From Robiginitalea sediminis (GTDB lineage: Bacteria; Bacteroidota; Bacteroidia; Flavobacteriales; Flavobacteriaceae), in the NCBI RefSeq assembly GCF_002198115.1, contig NZ_NGNR01000001.1, positions 874,296 through 938,295 of the forward strand: 64,000 bases of DNA, in the 5' to 3' direction. The translations under genes were made by a program, and so were the position numbers. Of this stretch, positions 60,113 to 64,000 are shown one piece after another; the first letter of the stretch is position 1, and every line of letters starts with the position of its first letter. The notes below the pieces were generated by a model, which saw only the letters and a program-made list of their open reading frames with translations, had not been told where the DNA came from and made no database searches.

Positions 60113-61918
60113 TTAAAGTTCTTCAAGGGTATCGCCCCGAAGGATCCGGAATTGCCTCCGGGCCAAAGGGAAATAATAACTGTCCTGGTGGGAATAAATG
60201 ATCTCCCGGTAATGTTCCATAGCCTGGGCCGGGTCATCCAGGTGCTTGCGGTATACTTCGGCCAAGGCATAATGTGCGTCGTCGGCCAGGATTCCGTCCC
60301 CATAAAAGGCGATGATTTTGCGGTAGCTCATCAGGGCCTCCTGAAAGGCTCCCTTTTCCTCCAGCATCTGGCCATGGCGCAGCAGGGCCTCATCCTCAAT
60401 GCGCTCCCCTTTGTGTTGGTCCAGGATGTCCTCCAGCACCTCCAGGGCTTCCTCCTTCTTGTTCTGATAGGCCAGCAGGTCTGCCCGGGCATATTTCCTG
60501 AGTGCCACCTGGGTGGAATCCTCAAAGGTGTTGTCCGAAATGGTGAGGCTCAGTTGCATGGCATCGTTGGCAATGAGCTGGGAGGTTGAATTCCGGAGCA
60601 CTTTGAGTTGGGTAAGGGCCCAGTCGAAGTCGCCTTTGTAAAAACTGGTCTGGGCAACCTTGTAGCGGGCCTCCTGCCCCATGACATCATTTTTCAGCAG
60701 CTTCTGGACCTGGGAAAATAAAACCAGGGCCTCATTAAAGCGCTGTTCCAGGACCAGGATATCCCCAAGGTTCAGTTTGAGGTACCCCTGGGTGTAATTC
60801 GGCAAGGGAAGTTCCAGGCTGTTTTTTAAAAGGGCTATGGCTGTATCGGTATCGCCCAGGCGGAAGGCCAGGAATTTGGCATAAGCCACCTGAAGTTGCA
60901 GGGTGTTGGAGGCAAACCCATACTGGTCTACCAGTTCCTGGTAAGCCCTGCGGACCTTTTGTAGGTCTGCTTCAGGGTCTTTAATGAGCCCGATATCGAT
61001 CAGGTGCAGGCGGGCATTTAGGGTCTGTACCGGGTCCTCACTTTCCTTAACCACATATTCGAAAGCCGCCTGGGCGGCATCCAGCGCCCCCTGGTCCTCG
61101 GCAATGCGGCCCAGGCCGGCGATGCGTTCCAGCCCCTCCAGACCTTCCCTGAGGTAAATGGCCTTTTCCTGGTTCAGGGCTGCCGCGTAGGCCCCCTGCT
61201 GGAGGAAGAGCCAACTGAGTAACTCATTCCAGAGCGTGTCCGGGTTTTGTTGCGCCCGCCTCAGCAGTACCCGCCTCAGCAAGACGTTGTTCTGGGCCTC
61301 GGGGTCGGTGGAGATAAACGCCTCCCAAACGCGCAACACGTTCGGCTTGGCGGAAGGGCGGATGGAAAGCAGGTCGGCATAGGCTTCGAACATGGCTTCC
61401 ACCTGCCCCTGCTCCCCATAGATGCGCGCAATCTGGAAATTGAAGTCCAGTTCCGGGTTTCGTTCCATGGCGGCTCTGTAGGCCTGCAGGGCATAATCCA
61501 ACAGGGAATACCGCTGGAATTTATTCCCGATCCCATATCCCAGGCTGGGGTTTTCATCGATGGTTTCCAGGGCCCGCGCATACCACTGTTCAGCCCTTTC
61601 GGGTTCCCCTTTCAGGAGGTAGGTATAGCCCAGGTCAATAAACAGGGTGGGGTAGGCCTGGCCTGCCTCCAGGGTGGTTTCCAAATACCCAATCGCCTTT
61701 TCGAACTGCTCCAGCTGTTGGTAGCACTGGATCATGCGTTCGGTGTAATCCGTTCGCCTGGGGTTTTCCGAAACCAGTTTTTCGTAAAAGACCAGGGCTT
61801 TGTCGAAATCCCCGTCTTCGAAGTACTGCTTGGCCAAAAAGTCTTCCTGCCCCCAAAGGAGCGGGCAGGCCAGCAGGAAGAGGCATGTTACGAGGGTTTT
61901 CACAGCAGTGCTTTTCAC
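60113..61918 (-). CDS. Large exported TPR-repeat protein
   Basis: The 601-residue protein has a signal peptide (LVTCLFLLACPLLWGQ) and about 13 tetratricopeptide-like units along its length, for example QYFEDGDFDKALVFYEKLV, YTYLLKGEPERAEQWYARAL and RFNEALVLFSQVQKLLKND. The TPR superhelix should mediate protein-protein contacts in the periplasm. No catalytic motif is present. It lies 47 bases downstream of serS, in the same conserved series. Confidence 0.88.
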   Translation of the reverse strand: MKSTAVKTLVTCLFLLACPLLWGQEDFLAKQYFEDGDFDKALVFYEKLVSENPRRTDYTERMIQCYQQLEQFEKAIGYLETTLEAGQAYPTLFIDLGYTYLLKGEPERAEQWYARALETIDENPSLGYGIGNKFQRYSLLDYALQAYRAAMERNPELDFNFQIARIYGEQGQVEAMFEAYADLLSIRPSAKPNVLRVWEAFISTDPEAQNNVLLRRVLLRRAQQNPDTLWNELLSWLFLQQGAYAAALNQEKAIYLREGLEGLERIAGLGRIAEDQGALDAAQAAFEYVVKESEDPVQTLNARLHLIDIGLIKDPEADLQKVRRAYQELVDQYGFASNTLQLQVAYAKFLAFRLGDTDTAIALLKNSLELPLPNYTQGYLKLNLGDILVLEQRFNEALVLFSQVQKLLKNDVMGQEARYKVAQTSFYKGDFDWALTQLKVLRNSTSQLIANDAMQLSLTISDNTFEDSTQVALRKYARADLLAYQNKKEEALEVLEDILDQHKGERIEDEALLRHGQMLEEKGAFQEALMSYRKIIAFYGDGILADDAHYALAEVYRKHLDDPAQAMEHYREIIYSHQDSYYFPLARRQFRILRGDTLEEL

Positions 61919-61965
61919 AAAGATACGAAGTTGCTGCGCCCGTTTGGCCTGTGGTGGCGGCCTAT

Positions 61966-63240
61966 TTAGGAATCGATCCGGTCGAACCCGGTATAGGGGA
62001 CCAGTACCTCCGGGATGCGGATGCCTGTTTCGTCCTGGTAGTTTTCCAGGATGCCGGCCAATACGCGCGGCAGGGCCAGGGCACTGCCGTTGAGGGTGTG
62101 GGCCAGTTGGGGCTTGTCATTTCCTTCCCGGTAGCGCAGCTTCAGGCGGTTGGCCTGGAAGGCTTCGAAATTCGATACCGAGCTCACCTCCAGCCAGCGT
62201 TCCTGGGCGGCAGACCAGACCTCAAAATCGTAGGTAAGGGCCGAGGTAAAACCCAAATCGCCCCCGCAGAGGCGCAGGATGCGGTAGGGCAGTTGCAGGG
62301 CTTCCAGCAGGCCCTTCACGTGGGCCACCATGGTTTCCAGGGCCTTGTAAGAGGCCTCTGGGTGCTCCACGCGCACAATTTCCACCTTGTCGAACTGGTG
62401 CAGGCGGTTAAGGCCGCGCACATGGGCGCCGTAACTGCCGGCCTCTCGACGGAAGCACGGGGAATAGGCGGTATAGCATACCGGGAGTTGGTCCGCACTC
62501 AGGATCACATCCCGGAACAGGTTGGTTACCGGGACCTCCGCAGTGGGGATGAGGTAGAGCCCGTCTACCTGTACTTCGTACATCTGCCCTTCCTTATCCG
62601 GGAGCTGCCCGGTGCCGTAGCCGGAGTCCGCATTTACCAGGTGGGGTACCTGGACTTCGGTATATCCGGCAGCGGTGTTGCGGTCCAGGAAAAACTGGAT
62701 AAGCGCCCGTTGGAGCCTGGCCCCCTTTCCTTTGTAAACTGGGAACCCGGCCCCGGTGACCTTTACCCCGAGTTCAAAGTCTATCAGGTCGTGTTTCCCG
62801 GCCAATTCCCAGTGGGGGAGGGCGCCTTCCGGCAGCACCGGTTTGGTGCCGCCCTGCCCCACTACCTCATTGTCTGTTTCGTCCTGCCCGGCGGGAACGC
62901 TTTGGTGAGGGACGTTGGGCAGCTGATACAGGGCTTCCTGCAAGGCTTCCGCAGCCTGGTTAAGGGCTTCCCCCAGGGTTTTGGAGCGTTCCTTCAACCT
63001 TCCGGATTCCTCCTTCAATTCCTGCGCCTGGGCCGCTTTCCCTGTTTTGAAAAGTTCCCCGATTTCCTTCGATTTCCGGTTGGCTTCCGCCAGGGTTTCG
63101 TCGAGTTCGGCCTGCAGTTTGCGGCGCTCCCGGTCTAGCTCCAGGATTTCGCCGAGCATGGGACCGGCGTCCAGGCCTCGTTTGGCAAGCGCCTGCGCAA
63201 TGCGTTCGGATTCGTCCCGTAAAAGCTGAAGTGGCAACAT
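61966..63240 (-). CDS. serS: Seryl-tRNA synthetase
   Basis: The 424-residue class II synthetase has a long N-terminal coiled-coil arm (EILELDRERRKLQAELDETL) that contacts the variable arm of tRNA-Ser. It is followed by class II motifs: motif 2 region PCFRREAGSYGAHVRGLNRLHQF, FEVWSAAQERWLEVSSVSNF and motif 3 NGSALALPRVLAGILENYQ. It charges tRNA-Ser and, where present, tRNA-Sec. It is the promoter-proximal gene of the minus-strand series that ends with mgtE. Confidence 0.97.
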   Translation of the reverse strand: MLPLQLLRDESERIAQALAKRGLDAGPMLGEILELDRERRKLQAELDETLAEANRKSKEIGELFKTGKAAQAQELKEESGRLKERSKTLGEALNQAAEALQEALYQLPNVPHQSVPAGQDETDNEVVGQGGTKPVLPEGALPHWELAGKHDLIDFELGVKVTGAGFPVYKGKGARLQRALIQFFLDRNTAAGYTEVQVPHLVNADSGYGTGQLPDKEGQMYEVQVDGLYLIPTAEVPVTNLFRDVILSADQLPVCYTAYSPCFRREAGSYGAHVRGLNRLHQFDKVEIVRVEHPEASYKALETMVAHVKGLLEALQLPYRILRLCGGDLGFTSALTYDFEVWSAAQERWLEVSSVSNFEAFQANRLKLRYREGNDKPQLAHTLNGSALALPRVLAGILENYQDETGIRIPEVLVPYTGFDRIDS

Positions 63241-63258
63241 AGGTCCTTGTTAAGACTG

Positions 63259-63266
63259 CAAATTTA
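63259..63266 (-). promoter_or_regulatory. -7 element (TAAATTTG) of serS
   Basis: TAAATTTG on the minus strand matches TAnnTTTG, 18 bases before the ATG. The -33 box is not clear. Confidence 0.5.
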
Positions 63267-63311
63267 AGGCGAAAATGCCGAATCCGCCAGCCGGGAATGG
63301 GGTGCGTTTTG

Positions 63312-64000
63312 CTATTCCTCCCAGGGTGCCGGCAAGATCCACGGGCTGGGTCTGAAGGGGTCCCAGGGAATCGAGGCCAGGTCGGTTTCAGGGTCTACAA
63401 AAGGGTGGAAAGGCCGGGTGTTGATCCGGACCTGTCCGCGGGCATAGACGGCAACCTCCCGCCTCTGTTCCCGGTAGTGTTGTTTCAGGTATTGCGCAAA
63501 TTGCCAGATAAAATCCGGGTAGGCCATTACCTTATGGATCTGGCTAGGCGTGAGGTGTTCTTTAAGATTGATTTCCCGGCTCCATTTGGTGGATTTGTCT
63601 ACCACCCGGAACCTGATGGCCCCCTGTCTGGAGCGCAGCATCATCCGCCAGCTCAGGCGGTGGCCTTCTTCGGTCCACAACACATCCCCGGGGATAAAAT
63701 GGTGTCGCAGTGGGAGGGTCAGTTGTACCCCCAGGTAGAGAGCCATAGCTGCTGTGGCCCACCTGTGGTACCCTGGCAATACAGGTGCATTCTTAACCAC
63801 CGCCTCCCGCCCCCTCAAAAAGCGTTTTCTAATGGTCTGCCCCGGATAAAAAAACAGGATAAAGGCCAGGGAGAGGTAGGGAAAAATCCCGATCTGCAGG
63901 ACAATGGAATTAAAGAGGTGGAAGAATACCGAGGCTGCCAGGGCGAAATTCCGGGTGGGGCGCCACAACAGGGCCGGAACCACCAGCAGGTCGAAAACAA
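63312..64000 (-). CDS. HTTM / vitamin-K carboxylase-like membrane protein (partial)
   Basis: The frame enters from the right edge and ends at 63312, so the N-terminal part is missing. About 229 residues remain, starting with membrane helices (FALAASVFFHLFNSIVLQIG, YLSLAFILFFYPGQ). A soluble C-terminal domain follows that ends with VRINTRPFHPFVDPETDLAS and PWILPAPWEE. This tail is like HTTM/vitamin K-dependent gamma-carboxylase-type proteins. In bacteria such proteins lack a proven carboxylation substrate. Family confidence is moderate because the core helices are outside the window. Confidence 0.72.
   Translation of the reverse strand, partial: VFDLLVVPALLWRPTRNFALAASVFFHLFNSIVLQIGIFPYLSLAFILFFYPGQTIRKRFLRGREAVVKNAPVLPGYHRWATAAMALYLGVQLTLPLRHHFIPGDVLWTEEGHRLSWRMMLRSRQGAIRFRVVDKSTKWSREINLKEHLTPSQIHKVMAYPDFIWQFAQYLKQHYREQRREVAVYARGQVRINTRPFHPFVDPETDLASIPWDPFRPSPWILPAPWEE

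Noticed and set aside
61885-63138. 417-codon plus-strand frame opposite serS
   Set aside because: It is a shadow of the seryl-tRNA synthetase gene, rich in Gly, Gln and Val without any family signature.
1-64000. Mobile elements, prophage, CRISPR or secretion-system islands
   Set aside because: No transposase, integrase, repeat array or phage gene was seen; the gene content is chromosomal and even in composition.

Overview
The window is a gene-dense stretch of a flavobacterial (Bacteroidota) chromosome with unusually high GC for that group. The evidence is Bacteroidota-type promoter elements (TAnnTTTG), almost no Shine-Dalgarno sequences, a type IX secretion sorting tail, a DUF1501/DUF1800 pair, and flavobacterial gene neighbourhoods (fbp-GNAT-lysC; serS-TPR-DUF4286-rsmA-mgtE). 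High-GC marine Flavobacteriaceae such as Robiginitalea fit best, but the genus is an inference. About 62 protein genes were identified. I saw no rRNA, tRNA, CRISPR array, insertion sequence or prophage.

Layout. 1-2.4 kb: polyamine operon (end of arginine decarboxylase, agmatinase, deoxyhypusine-synthase homologue, small acidic protein). 2.4-9.5 kb: VOC protein, RimB-RimK-like fusion, threonine dehydrogenase, exported trehalase operon, TPR protein, NAD-binding epimerase-like protein. 9.5-19 kb: exported hydrolases (membrane M28 peptidase, Asp-box/VPS10-like protein, serine beta-lactamase-like protein, second M28 peptidase), with a CBS protein overlapping a zinc-ribbon protein tail to tail. 19-24.8 kb: short SSB, Cys-rich small protein beside ferritin, nucleoside-salvage operon (permease, ribokinase, nucleoside hydrolase), histone-deacetylase-like protein. 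24.8-33.4 kb: metG, DUF1501/DUF1800 secreted pair, YraN, ACT-like protein, CocE/NonD hydrolase.

33.4-42.7 kb is a DNA-repair block on the minus strand. An MBL exonuclease, ATP-dependent DNA ligase, Lhr-like helicase and PdeM phosphoesterase form the ligase-associated repair cluster and are followed by mfd, which has its own promoter and probably a TTG start. 42.8-48 kb holds a TerB-like protein, fbp, GNAT, aspartate kinase and a fused acyltransferase of the aminolipid (OlsF-like) type. 48-49.4 kb is a compact arsR / DUF6428-like / ArsN-like acetyltransferase cluster. Two of its proteins end in Cys-Cys, and arsR has a near-perfect operator palindrome.

49.4-64 kb: TM2 protein, aldehyde dehydrogenase divergent from an AraC regulator, several small conserved proteins, 2-hydroxyacid dehydrogenase, translationally coupled nitrilase and cupin, then the housekeeping series mgtE, rsmA, gamma-glutamylcyclotransferase-like, DUF4286, TPR, serS. 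A truncated vitamin-K carboxylase/HTTM-like membrane protein ends the window. All family assignments come from reading motifs by eye; no database search was run.
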